A stretch of DNA of 64,000 bases from Desulfobacteraceae bacterium (lineage in GTDB: Bacteria; Desulfobacterota; DSM-4660; Desulfatiglandales; Desulfatiglandaceae). Where the stretch lies: the NCBI GenBank assembly GCA_030613055.1, contig JAUWMR010000005.1:53377-117376 (forward strand), written 5' to 3'. Each line of letters begins with the position of its first letter. Positions within the stretch are counted from its first letter, which is position 1. The translations under genes and the position numbers were made by a program. The notes under the pieces are model-generated. The model had not been told where the DNA came from and searched no databases. It was given only the letters and a program-made list of their open reading frames with translations. Shown here in pieces: positions 34,746-43,644 of the stretch.

Positions 34746-34850
34746 GTAACAGTTCACAGGGTGCAGCCTCCGGCCTCGCTTCCAGCCCGTAGGGCTTACA
34801 GGCCGGAGGGTAGGGGCCTACGCCCCGGTGGGGGGCCAGGGAACAGTGAA
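34746..34850. repeat. Palindromic repeat family C, copy 1
   Basis: GTAACAGTTCACAG at the left end, GGGAACAGTGAA at the right, GC-rich core with AGCCCGTAGGGCTTACAGGC. A closely similar sequence lies inverted at 60638-60742 beside parS. Confidence 0.85.
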
Positions 34851-34902
34851 AAACAACGGTCGTCCTTAGGGCTTCTGGGTGAACTGATACCAGTCATCTG
34901 GC

Positions 34903-35292
34903 TTATTGCATAGCCCCGCCGCCTCCGCCACAAACCTGATCATCCCCGATAGCCAGCAATTTTCCGCCAATCAGGTCTTCCACCACGGGTCGTATCTGTG
35001 GTCTCTCCGCGTCATAATAGACATCAATCCCCACCTGGCGAAAACCCATAAGTGGCCGCATGCCGATACCACCAACGATCAATGCCTTTACATTATGCTC
35101 TGCCAGTAGATTCACAGGCACCATGCATCCCCCTTGAACATGGCTCTGATTAGAAACCGTGGTAACCTGTTTGATCTCCCCGTTTTCAACATCCACCATG
35201 GTGAATACGTCACAATGGCCAAAATGACCCGAACGCTCTCCATCCAGACCGCCCGGTCCCATTGACGGCACAGCTATTCTTCCCTCTTGCAT
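34903..35292 (-). CDS. NifX/NifB-C-like family protein (2) with Gly/Cys tail
   Basis: 129 residues, one NifX-type domain (IAVPSMGPGGLDGERSGHFGHCDVFTMVDVENGEI ... ALIVGGIGMRPLMGFRQVGIDVYYD), ending in CGGGGGAMQ. The His/Cys pair in HFGHCD and the tail are typical of the small Fe-S-binding NifX-like proteins of anaerobes. It lies directly downstream of an Mrp-type ATPase gene (70 bp), as is often seen. Probable function: carrier or scaffold for a metal cluster. Confidence 0.88.
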   Translation of the reverse strand: MQEGRIAVPSMGPGGLDGERSGHFGHCDVFTMVDVENGEIKQVTTVSNQSHVQGGCMVPVNLLAEHNVKALIVGGIGMRPLMGFRQVGIDVYYDAERPQIRPVVEDLIGGKLLAIGDDQVCGGGGGAMQ

Positions 35293-35362
35293 TTTAAAAG
35301 TCCTCCTCAGGTGTAACGGTTTAGTTTGTCAAATGGTCGAATGGTTTATTGGTTAAGGCCAT

Positions 35363-36199
35363 TCAACCTTTAACAATCCGGTCTACGATCTTCTTGTATG
35401 CCATGTTTATCTCCAGTTCATCCTTCTCCATCAGGGTGTCTAATCTCCCTTTATCCCCCATTTTAACCATCTCGGTATCCAACGGTATTTCACCAATAAA
35501 AGGAACGTCCATTTGGGCAGCCATTTTTTTACCCCCGCCGCTGCCAAAAATTAAGACCTTCTCTCCACAGCGGGGACAAACAAACCCGTCCATATTTTCG
35601 ACCACACCCATTATTTTCATGTCGACCTGTCGGCAAAAATTGATCGATTTTCTCACATCCGCCAAACTGATCTCCTGCGGTGTGGTCACAATGAGGGCCT
35701 CGGCATCCGGTATGGTCTGGGCAACCGTGAGAGGTTCATCCCCTGTTCCAGGAGGCGAATCAACAATAAGATAGTCCAGATCACCCCAATCTATATCAGA
35801 TATGAACTGCCGGATAGCGCTGATCTTCAAAGGACCCCTCCAGATAACAGCCGCGTCCTTGTCCCCCAAAACCATTTCCAGTGAGACAATGCTCAGATTT
35901 TCAGAAAACCTGTATGGCCTGACAACGCCTTCCTCGGGCATATCAAAACCACCCTGAACATTCATAAGACGGGGAATTGACGGCCCGTGGAGATCCACGT
36001 CCAAAAGCCCAACCTTATAGCCCTTGGCACTCAGAAGCAGCGAAATATAACTGGCAACAGTGCTCTTTCCGACCCCTCCCTTGCCGCTCATGACCAGGAT
36101 TTTTCTTTCCACCCTGGCCAGATTCGCCTCAATCATTTTGTCCTGCTGGTCCCTTTCCAGATCCCCGGGAGTCGCAGCGTTTGTTTTTACCTTACTCAT
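35363..36199 (-). CDS. Mrp/NBP35-type P-loop ATPase (Fe-S cluster carrier)
   Basis: 278 residues. Deviant Walker A MSGKGGVGKSTVASYISL (about residue 37), DVDLHGPSIPRLM, DYLIVDSPPGTGDEPLT and the paired Cys CPRCGEKVLIFGSGGG that bridges a 4Fe-4S cluster between monomers. The family loads Fe-S clusters onto apo-proteins. It sits between the Wood-Ljungdahl genes (which need many clusters) and the NifX-like genes, all on the minus strand. A GAGAGGAAG stretch lies ~11 nt before the start. Confidence 0.93.
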   Translation of the reverse strand: MSKVKTNAATPGDLERDQQDKMIEANLARVERKILVMSGKGGVGKSTVASYISLLLSAKGYKVGLLDVDLHGPSIPRLMNVQGGFDMPEEGVVRPYRFSENLSIVSLEMVLGDKDAAVIWRGPLKISAIRQFISDIDWGDLDYLIVDSPPGTGDEPLTVAQTIPDAEALIVTTPQEISLADVRKSINFCRQVDMKIMGVVENMDGFVCPRCGEKVLIFGSGGGKKMAAQMDVPFIGEIPLDTEMVKMGDKGRLDTLMEKDELEINMAYKKIVDRIVKG

Positions 36200-36478
36200 C
36201 CTTAATAAACTTCCTCTCCCACCATCGAATATCTATCTCTTCACCACAAAAACCTGCATGATTTTCAGTTCTTCAAATAATAGTTTAAGCATCGGCAACT
36301 GATTTTCAAGCCACAGAGGCTATTATCAATCTGCCATGTTCCTGTCTTTGCACAAAAAAGAGGGACCTCCCCAGGATAACCTCCTGTTCCATGGGGAAGC
36401 CCCTCATAATTTTAGATATCCGGCCGTCACCCCGCTCTTGCGCAGTATGGCCTGATAGCATAATAACTTGAAAAGGTA

Positions 36479-37381
36479 TTATATCTCAAGCCAGGAATCC
36501 GAATACAGAGAACGGCCCAAAATGACTCTTGATGTCTTTACATAGTCAATTAATTTCCAGCCATCATTGGGTTCCTCCGGAAGAGACTTATCATCTACCA
36601 CCTCATCATCCATCACCTTGTGGATCAGTTCCACAATATCGGGCCTTTTCCCGCGGGCAAGGGCAATCAACCCCTTATCATACGGGTCCGCAATACAGGA
36701 ATACATGCCCGTCCTCTCCAACATGACCATAAAGGTCTGGTTAAGTATGGGCCGGAGATTGTCCGGAGGGCCGTTAGAAATATTGGAGAGCCCGCACGTG
36801 GATTTTGCCCCTGGCAACATATCCTGGAGCATCTCCTGAAAGGCCATCAGGCTTAAGGCCTGTGGTTGCTGGATGTTAACCGGGGTTACAATCCCGTCAA
36901 AAAACATGTCCTCATTGGGAACTCCCGCCTCATTGGCGGCATAACCTAACTCAACGGCCAGGGCGGCCCTTTCGTTTTCATCCCTTGGGAGGCCTTCCGA
37001 TCCCCACATTAATGCCACCATGGCGGCCTTGTATTTGACCGCAAGGGGTATCATCTTCTCATACCGCTCAGGTCTCACCATAATCGAGTTGATAATGGCC
37101 TTTCCCTTGTGGACCGCCAGGCCCGCTTCCATGGCCTCGATATTTGAGGTATCGAGGCACAGCGAGGGCGTATCCCCGATGGCTTCCTGGACGGTCTTTA
37201 CCACGAATTCCATCAATTCGGGCCCCCCTTTCCTCGCAGGACCTAAATTGATGTCAATCCAGTCCATCCCCGCTTCCTTCTGGCGCTTGGCCTCCTCGAC
37301 AATAGGACCGGGATCCTTTTCCTTATATGCCTTTCCGATCACCGTGCTGATGACATTCAGACTTTCTCCAATTAGTAACAT
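36479..37381 (-). CDS. acsE: Methyltetrahydrofolate:corrinoid/iron-sulfur protein methyltransferase
   Basis: 300 residues. A pterin-binding TIM barrel: MLLIGESLNVIS, GMDWIDINLGPARKGGPELM, PLCLDTSN-type strand (SLCLDTSNIEAME) and TCGLSNISNGPP are characteristic of AcsE/MeTr. It moves the methyl group from methyl-THF to the cobalt of the corrinoid protein encoded by acsC/acsD. ATG 37381 has AAAGGGAG 7 nt upstream; a GTG at 37387 is too close to it. It is the last gene of the acs group, after acsC. Confidence 0.95.
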   Translation of the reverse strand: MLLIGESLNVISTVIGKAYKEKDPGPIVEEAKRQKEAGMDWIDINLGPARKGGPELMEFVVKTVQEAIGDTPSLCLDTSNIEAMEAGLAVHKGKAIINSIMVRPERYEKMIPLAVKYKAAMVALMWGSEGLPRDENERAALAVELGYAANEAGVPNEDMFFDGIVTPVNIQQPQALSLMAFQEMLQDMLPGAKSTCGLSNISNGPPDNLRPILNQTFMVMLERTGMYSCIADPYDKGLIALARGKRPDIVELIHKVMDDEVVDDKSLPEEPNDGWKLIDYVKTSRVILGRSLYSDSWLEI

Positions 37382-37481
37382 GGGCACACTCCCTTTCCAC
37401 TGTGTTGGTCTGTTAATAATAAAAGTCTTAACCTTAGTCTTTGGTCTCTACTCCGCACACACAGGGGAGAACGCGGATTGT

Positions 37482-37541
37482 GAATAACGAATATTGAATG
37501 CTGAATTATAAAGTTTTCTTTTCATTCGCTATTCGGTATTC
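37482..37541. repeat. Hairpin repeat between acsC and acsE
   Basis: GAATAACGAATATTGAATG and the imperfect inverse CATTCGCTATTCGGTATTC with a ~22-nt spacer. It resembles common dispersed palindromes and could stabilise or separate messages. Confidence 0.55.
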
Positions 37542-37633
37542 CTTGTTAAACATTCGATATGCTTTTGTCTAACACCTATCTTGTTGCTGCAAAGACCCGT
37601 CAGACCACAGGTATATTACTCATCCAACAAGAT

Positions 37634-38977
37634 TTAACCCATATCCTTAAGAAACTTGGGTATTAACGACGCATCCCTGGGACCGATCAGGATCTCCCAG
37701 TCCGAAAGTTCCTCTTCCATCTCACCGCTTATGGCCGCTGCATAGCCGGGAATAATGATTTTTTTGTGGGCAACCTTGTCGGCAATACCGCACTTTTTCA
37801 CGAACATGCCCACCACATCGCCTGAAAACTTGCCCGCGGCCCAGGCCGTCATGACGGAAAGACCCTCTGTATCCATAATGAGGAGCCAGCTCGGTACCCT
37901 GCTTCCTTCTATTTCGCCGCCCACAATAAAATAGGTCAAAGAGAAGTTGGTGGTGACCAGCACCGGCGAATTCTCATCCGGCCCTCCGATCTCATAGATC
38001 CCCTCTGTCACGGTCATGGGACGCTGCGGATCAGTGAATATATTCAGCCTTTCCAGCAGCAGGGGAAAAAGACTTTCGCCCTTAAAATCCGAAAGAATCA
38101 CGATACCCGCATATTTGGCAATCAACAGGGAGGCAATAAGCGTCTCAGCATCCAGATTGCTTGCCATTTCACAGGGAAAAGTGATTGTCGGAAAACCCAA
38201 AGATTTGTTCCCCGCCTTGAGAGCGGCCCTGCGGATGGCTACCTGGTCCTCGAAGAGCTGCTTCATCTCTCGAGAGCCTGAATCCAGCACCAGGTCCTTC
38301 AGGCCTATGCCTGTAAGCTTATCACTCAGGCTAATAAGGTCATCTATGGTATCCGCCTTCACGGCCAGGGGCAGGCCGGACTCTTTGGCCAGGTTCCCCA
38401 TGTCCTCGGCATTATCAGCGGTCGCTGCATAAAGGAGGGGCTTTTTGAACGCCGTGGCATCCACGGCAGCCTTGAGCACATCTACTTTGTCACTCATAAG
38501 GACCAAGCCAAATTCACTCTCCTCTGCAATCTTTTTTGCAAGAGCCGCAAAGGCCCCGCTATCACCATTCGCGTCCTTCAGGGCCACTAACTCCGGCCTC
38601 AGATTCAGGCCTACCCTTTCATACTGCAGGGCATTCCACTCCTTCAGTTTCTTGCCCAGGGCATCCGCATCCATGTCCGAGGGGACTATTGCAGCTAAGG
38701 CCGTGGGGTTATAAAAGGTCTTTTCATGTCTGTACATGACGGTTTCGCCGCCTACCTTAAAGGCCCTGGTTCCGGCTCCTATGGCAACCGGCCGGATCGG
38801 GGGCGCTGATGCCTCGGCCAATTGTTCCCTGGCCTCATCAGAGACATAAGGGCAGGCATCCAGTTCCGCCTTTCCCGAGGCCAGGTTCATGGCAAATGCA
38901 AGGCAGGTAGGGACACCGCATTCCCCGCAGTTTGTCTTGGGCAACATCTTAAAAATCTGAATTCCAGTCAATCCCAT
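37634..38977 (-). CDS. acsC: Corrinoid/iron-sulfur protein large subunit
   Basis: 447 residues. N-terminal 4Fe-4S motif NCGECGVPTCLAFAMNLASG...ACPY, then a TIM-barrel-like region and a C-terminal cobalamin-binding part. With AcsD it carries the methyl group as methyl-Co(III) from methyl-THF to acetyl-CoA synthase in the cytoplasm. AGGAGTGAATT precedes ATG 38977. Its partner gene acsD is not adjacent but ~6 kb upstream in the same run of minus-strand genes. The length matches the family (~445). Confidence 0.96.
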   Translation of the reverse strand: MGLTGIQIFKMLPKTNCGECGVPTCLAFAMNLASGKAELDACPYVSDEAREQLAEASAPPIRPVAIGAGTRAFKVGGETVMYRHEKTFYNPTALAAIVPSDMDADALGKKLKEWNALQYERVGLNLRPELVALKDANGDSGAFAALAKKIAEESEFGLVLMSDKVDVLKAAVDATAFKKPLLYAATADNAEDMGNLAKESGLPLAVKADTIDDLISLSDKLTGIGLKDLVLDSGSREMKQLFEDQVAIRRAALKAGNKSLGFPTITFPCEMASNLDAETLIASLLIAKYAGIVILSDFKGESLFPLLLERLNIFTDPQRPMTVTEGIYEIGGPDENSPVLVTTNFSLTYFIVGGEIEGSRVPSWLLIMDTEGLSVMTAWAAGKFSGDVVGMFVKKCGIADKVAHKKIIIPGYAAAISGEMEEELSDWEILIGPRDASLIPKFLKDMG

Positions 38978-39000
38978 AATTCACTCCTAATCATTATAAT

Positions 39001-39069
39001 AGGACGCAGATTTACACAGATACACACAGATTTTTTTACATCGTAATAATCTGCGTTCATCTGCGTCCG
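39001..39069. repeat. Inverted repeat between acsB and acsC
   Basis: GGACGCAGATTTACACAGAT ... ATCTGCGTTCATCTGCGTCC, arms of ~20 bp in the 113-bp gap. A GACGCAGAT-type dispersed palindrome. Confidence 0.6.
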
Positions 39070-39091
39070 AAAATAAAATTCCTTTATTTCT

Positions 39092-41308
39092 CTACCCCAC
39101 AATGGAGTCCATCTTCAGGGCCGGGTGGTCCTTCTCCTTGAGGAAGGCCAAAACCGATTCCTCGTCAGTCCCTACGGTCTCATCGGCTATTTTATCATAC
39201 AGATCCGGTACACCCATCTCTGCCGCCCGCTTATCCAATCGCTCCTTGATCTCTTCCTTCAAGGACTTGGGCATCCAAACCATGCGAAGGAGCCCACCGT
39301 CACCTAATATGAACTTACGCTGGGTAATATTATACTTGCCATGACCCACAAAACCGGGAGAGGACAGTCCACCACCAACGGTACCTGCCAGGGTCGAGAA
39401 CTTCATCCCGCATGGCGTCATACCGCTGTAATCCCTGTGAACCGTCATGACACCGTTACATCCGGGCAGAACCGCTGCGATGGCCTCGCAGCAGCCACAG
39501 GTGGTCATAGGGTCAATGGCAATACTATAAAAATTATAGTGGTCTATAGTCTGCCTGGATGCCTTATATAGAAATTCATTGACACCCTTAAACTGTCCCA
39601 AAACAGGATCGAGGACCTCTCCCTTTTCCACGGGCTGGTTAGGACCTGTTGGGTTAATTTGGAAAGAGGCCTTACAGTCCATCCAGTTGTAGGCCCCGCA
39701 AAGTCCTGTCCTTTCCGGACTTACCACACAGACATGGCTTGGCGCAAAGGACTGGCAGAGTGTACATGAGTAAAATGTATCCGTAGTCTCATCGGTCATA
39801 TTCTCAACACGCTCATCCCTCACCTTGTATTCTTTCCTCGCCCTTTTTGTCAGGTCATCCACGTCTTTTTTATCGGTATACAGGGTTACCTGCACCTTAT
39901 CAAGGATGCTCCCAAAGTCCTGGTGGAGCTTGGCATGCAGAATAGTGCCAATGTCTTTGAGCGTAAAGCCCTTGTCGATAGCATTCTGGCTCACCCTGAT
40001 CCACGAGATATCTCTCTGCCCAATGTGCATGATATACTGGGCATAGTTAATCAAGTGGTGAATCTGCCTTTCCAGGATCGGCTCAAAGTCAACCTGCATC
40101 TCACGGCCGGCCACCTGGACATAGATACCGAGGGGCAGGGTGTCGCCCTTTTTGATATCCTTCACATCCTTACCAATAACCTCCACCTTTCCGTCATCGA
40201 TCTCGTTCATCTCGGCACTCTTGCACAGCTCAGTGCAATTGGTTTTGCTACCGCCCATCTCGAGGTAGAGATCATCCTTTCGGACCCGCTCGCCCTCAAA
40301 TGCCGGGCCATAGGAAAGGGGAATGTCGATCTCGGAGATGGTCACCTTAAGACCCCTGACCTCAATAGATTTCTGGGTGATTTCATCATGAGGTACATTG
40401 GATACAATGTGCTCATATGTACATATTCCGGTGGGCAATATTTCGGGAATATCCGTATCCGCAATGGTCGGAAATCCCCAGTTAATAGCGCCTGCCGCAT
40501 TGGCCGCCCATTCTGCATTCACATCACCTAAGGCAACCACAAAGGCAAAGATACGGTCTTTCTGGTACGCCAACATTTTCTTGTAATCGCCCGGAACGAT
40601 ACCTCCAAAAGACAGTCCCGCGCGATTTGCAAAACCAACGGCAAACACGGCCGCCGAGATATCGGGGCCGAATGAGACCAGACGGGTGTTCCATCCGATC
40701 TGCACTCCTTCCTCTATCAACTGCTCGGCAAAGGTTGTGCCGTTCTGGTTTGCCGCCATGAAAACATATATACTCTTTTGCTGGTATTCCTCTGCAATCT
40801 GTTTTGCCGTTGCAGAATCCGGGGCCGCTCCGACAATGGCCGCAAATCCCGGGGCCGTGCCGTCCACAAACTCCACGCCCCGCTTTCTCATGATCGCGTC
40901 ATCGGCCGCGCCCAACCAGATCTTCCCGTTTTCCACGTCTGGATCTTCTATCTCAGGCTGGTAAAAATCCGGGTCTTCAACGTACCGGATGGCCTCAACA
41001 ATCTCCTCCGCAAAAATCGCGCCCATCCCTGCATCTAAAATTGGACCGAGATACGGAAGATTGCAATCGTTCTTGATATAAGGCGGCAATAGCGCCCGTG
41101 AGAAATCCATGACCTGTTTGGCAGAGTCCAGGTCCGTGACCTTGATTCCGGTCAGCGAATATATTACCGGTAAAAAATAAGCCGTATTGGGAAACTCCAG
41201 TTTCTGTGCCCCCCCGTATTTTTCCAGGGCCTCCTTATATTTTCCTTCTGCCTTGGAAACAATATTATAGGCGCCCTGAACTACTGCAAATGCTACCATC
41301 TTTGACAT
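39092..41308 (-). CDS. acsB: Acetyl-CoA synthase / CODH complex subunit (A-cluster)
   Basis: 738 residues, the length of bacterial AcsB. The A-cluster ligands appear as CTLCQSFAPSHVC and GLCG (from about residue 515) and CGCC further on, matching the Cys set that holds the Ni-Ni-[4Fe-4S] centre. The enzyme joins a methyl group, CO and CoA into acetyl-CoA, or does the reverse when the organism oxidises acetate. GGGAGG precedes ATG 41308. It lies between acsC and cooS in the same orientation, so CO made by CooS can be channelled to it. Confidence 0.97.
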   Translation of the reverse strand: MSKMVAFAVVQGAYNIVSKAEGKYKEALEKYGGAQKLEFPNTAYFLPVIYSLTGIKVTDLDSAKQVMDFSRALLPPYIKNDCNLPYLGPILDAGMGAIFAEEIVEAIRYVEDPDFYQPEIEDPDVENGKIWLGAADDAIMRKRGVEFVDGTAPGFAAIVGAAPDSATAKQIAEEYQQKSIYVFMAANQNGTTFAEQLIEEGVQIGWNTRLVSFGPDISAAVFAVGFANRAGLSFGGIVPGDYKKMLAYQKDRIFAFVVALGDVNAEWAANAAGAINWGFPTIADTDIPEILPTGICTYEHIVSNVPHDEITQKSIEVRGLKVTISEIDIPLSYGPAFEGERVRKDDLYLEMGGSKTNCTELCKSAEMNEIDDGKVEVIGKDVKDIKKGDTLPLGIYVQVAGREMQVDFEPILERQIHHLINYAQYIMHIGQRDISWIRVSQNAIDKGFTLKDIGTILHAKLHQDFGSILDKVQVTLYTDKKDVDDLTKRARKEYKVRDERVENMTDETTDTFYSCTLCQSFAPSHVCVVSPERTGLCGAYNWMDCKASFQINPTGPNQPVEKGEVLDPVLGQFKGVNEFLYKASRQTIDHYNFYSIAIDPMTTCGCCEAIAAVLPGCNGVMTVHRDYSGMTPCGMKFSTLAGTVGGGLSSPGFVGHGKYNITQRKFILGDGGLLRMVWMPKSLKEEIKERLDKRAAEMGVPDLYDKIADETVGTDEESVLAFLKEKDHPALKMDSIVG

Positions 41309-41355
41309 AATCTATGTCCTCCCTTCTTAAGAGGTATTATATTTAGTATTATCAA

Positions 41356-41397
41356 GCGGCGATGCCGCGTTTCATAAAATCGCGTTAAGCGATTTTA
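41356..41397 (-). other. Two hairpins between cooS and acsB
   Basis: Directly after the cooS stop codon: a perfect 9-bp stem TAAAATCGC/GCGATTTTA with a 5-nt loop, then GCGGC/GCCGC with a 3-nt loop. There is no U tract in the direction of the acs message, so they are more likely stabilising or processing hairpins than terminators. Confidence 0.5.
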
Positions 41398-41400
41398 TTT

Positions 41401-43440
41401 TTATGCCGCTTCCAGTTCGCGGCGGTCGCTCATATCCATAAGCACCCTCTCGCGGGCCTTGTCAATGCCAAGGGCCTTACGCTTCTTATCAATGTGCGCA
41501 ATCATCTTTTGCGCATGCTTGATTGGGTCAACTTCCAGATCCCACATTCCCCCATACAAGTCTTCAAGTTTATTGTACAGATAGTCTTCAAATACCGGTG
41601 AACCGCTTACTGGCATGGTAACACCAAATACGGTGTAAACACCTGACACAACAAAGTAATGCCCTATGCTTATTGCCTTTTCACTCATCCACTCAGGCGC
41701 TGATCCGGCAGCAGGAAGATCACTGATATCATTTCCAAGGCCCCCGGCCTTTACGACCTCTGTTGCGGCTAAGAGTATTCGGCTATTATCCACACATGAT
41801 CCCATGTGAAGCACCGGTGGAATACCCACGGTCTCGCAGACTTCTGCTAATCCGGGACCGCAAAAGACCTTTGCAGACTCGGGCGTCAAAAGTCCGGCCT
41901 TGGCGCAGGCAATAGCGTTACATCCTGTGGTTAATACGATTACATCATTTTTGATCAGTTCCTTTACAACGGCTACATGCCCCGCATCCAGCGAGGTCCG
42001 TGCGTTGTTTCACCCAACCACGCCGCCGATACCTCGTATGCGGCCGTTGATGATGTTGTCATTGAGGGTGTAATAGGTGCCTCGGAAGGTGCCGCCCAAG
42101 TGATATTCGACGGCCTCGTAACTGAAACCTGCAATTAAGTCATGCCTTTCATCAGGTATCATGACCTCTTTTTCCCTTTTCGGGAAATTCTCGATTGCGG
42201 TCTTTACAATCTTTTTGGCATCTTCAAACGCGGTATGCTCGTCAAATTCTATATGGATTGTATCGCCCGATGCGATCCTTGCCCGCGGATTCGTGGTAAT
42301 AATCTTGGTATGAAAACACTGGGCCACAGTAGCGATATTTTCCATGATGCATTGTATATCGACCACCATGGCATCCACGGCGCCTGTAATAATGGCTAAT
42401 TCCTGCTGAAGGAAATCCCCGCAAAGCGGAATCCCGTGCCGCATAAGAAGCTCATTGGCCGTACAACAAATGCCGCTCAACTGAATCCCGTTTGCCCCGT
42501 TCTTTTTGGCCAGATCTATCATTTCGGGAAGCTCCGCTGCCTGAACAATCATTTCGCTCAAAAGCGGCTCATGTCCGTGGATAACAATGTTTACATGATC
42601 TTCCTTCATAACCCCCAGGTTGGCCGAGCTTTTCACTGGATAAGGGCAACCAAAAAGCACGTCCTGCAAGTCCGTGGCGATCATTGATCCTCCCCATCCG
42701 TCTCCGATGGCGGCCCTGCTGCACTGTTCCACGAGGTTTTCATAGTGCTGGTCCACGCCGATGTGGGTCCGGTGCATGATCTCCACGATCTCACGGTCGA
42801 TCCCTCTTGGCATGACGCCCAATTTTCTCCAGAGATCAACCCGGGCTTTCGGAGCCCTCAAGGTCGTGCATACTTCGCCGTTTTGCTGGCCAAACTGGGC
42901 AAGGGCATTTTCACCGACTTCCACTGCAATCTCGTCAATATCCCGGTCCAGGATCTCACCATCTTTACCCTCTACCGTGATATCGACACCATAATCAGGA
43001 GCAATCTCAAGGAGTTTTTTGGTATCCTTTATGTGGTAATCGTCCACCTCTTTTCGAGCGGCCGCCAAAAACGCCTCTGCCACGCCCCTACCGTGGTCTG
43101 AATGGGCAGCCGCGCCACCCGCCACCATCCTTGCAAAATTTCTTGCCGCAATAGTATGGGCCGTTGCGCCACAAAGACCCTTTCGCGTATCCTCTCCTTC
43201 AATGCCGCCTTTTGGCAATGGCAGTCTGCACGGCCCCTGGGAGCAATTCTTACAGCATGTTCCCTGGGCGCCTATGTTACAGGGTTTCATGGTCTGGGCC
43301 CGGTCAAAGATGGTCTCAATCTCCATCTCCCTGGATCTTGTGATCATCTGCTGGCTTGCCACATCAAGGGCCAGATCTTCAGGCCTTGGCGGCTCTTTCA
43401 CCTTTTTAGCAACTACTTTCTTGACTTCTTCTGCAGCCAT
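41401..43440 (-). CDS. cooS: Ni-dependent CO dehydrogenase catalytic subunit, predicted selenoprotein (in-frame UGA at codon 477)
   Basis: 679 residues if UGA 42012-42010 is read as selenocysteine. The N-terminus has D- and B-cluster Cys (CNIGAQGTCCKNCSQGPC). The C-cluster region follows: IVIHGHEP (His), SGICCTANELLMRHG, VVDIQC, then TTGCNAIA and MGSCVDNSR after the UGA. The UGA falls exactly where most CODHs have Cys in VGCNN (here IGGVVG-U-NN). The frame stays open on both sides with normal CODH sequence, and no frameshift or second lesion is seen. It oxidises CO to CO2 or reduces CO2 for acetyl-CoA synthase. A typical gene caller would split this into 476-aa and 162-aa pieces. GGAGGAGG precedes the start. 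Confidence 0.88.
41966..42008 (-). promoter_or_regulatory. Candidate bacterial SECIS element
   Basis: Read on the minus strand, directly after UGA: outer stem ACAACG/CGUUGU, an internal loop, inner stem CCUCGC/GCGGGG (41996-41991 with 41985-41980) and a 5-nt apical loop UGGAU. The loop begins 19 nt after the UGA and has G in its second position, both within the published bacterial SECIS rules (16-37 nt; G in the first two loop bases). Folding was done by eye. Confidence 0.7.
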
Positions 43441-43478
43441 TATGAGGTTCCTCCTCCATAATTAAATTTGCGTCTTCA

Positions 43479-43607
43479 TTAGACACGTTTGTGTATACGG
43501 TTCACGTTCATCATCATCTTTTCCACCTGGTTAAGCTGCTTCTCTGCTGGTGTCTTGGGTCTCTTTTTGCCCTTGCGGGTTTTTACCTTAGCTTCTTGCT
43601 CTGTCAT
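43479..43607 (-). CDS. 42-aa protein repeating the AcsD C-terminal motif
   Basis: A short gene between acsD and cooS with an excellent ribosome site (GGAGGAG, 7 nt before ATG 43607). The N-terminal half is Lys/Arg-rich (MTEQEAKVKTRKGKKRPK). The C-terminal half, QLNQVEKMMMNVNRIHKRV, matches the last residues of AcsD (QLNQVEKLMKNLERIHKRI) closely at both protein and DNA level, so one arose by duplication of the other. I know no named family. Its position inside the CODH/ACS operon and the shared motif suggest a docking, assembly or regulatory peptide of the complex (inference). It is below the size cut-off of usual gene callers. Confidence 0.82.
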   Translation of the reverse strand: MTEQEAKVKTRKGKKRPKTPAEKQLNQVEKMMMNVNRIHKRV

Positions 43608-43644
43608 TTCGAGACTCCTCCGCTTTTGCTTTGTTGAATCTCCT

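Noticed and set aside
37388..37633. Cobalamin riboswitch before acsE
   Set aside because: No B12-box-like motif or matching fold was seen; only a simple hairpin repeat.
41890..42012. cooS as two genes or a pseudogene with a nonsense mutation
   Set aside because: The frame continues without shift through conserved CODH sequence, the UGA replaces a conserved Cys, and a SECIS-like hairpin follows. Selenocysteine is the simpler reading.
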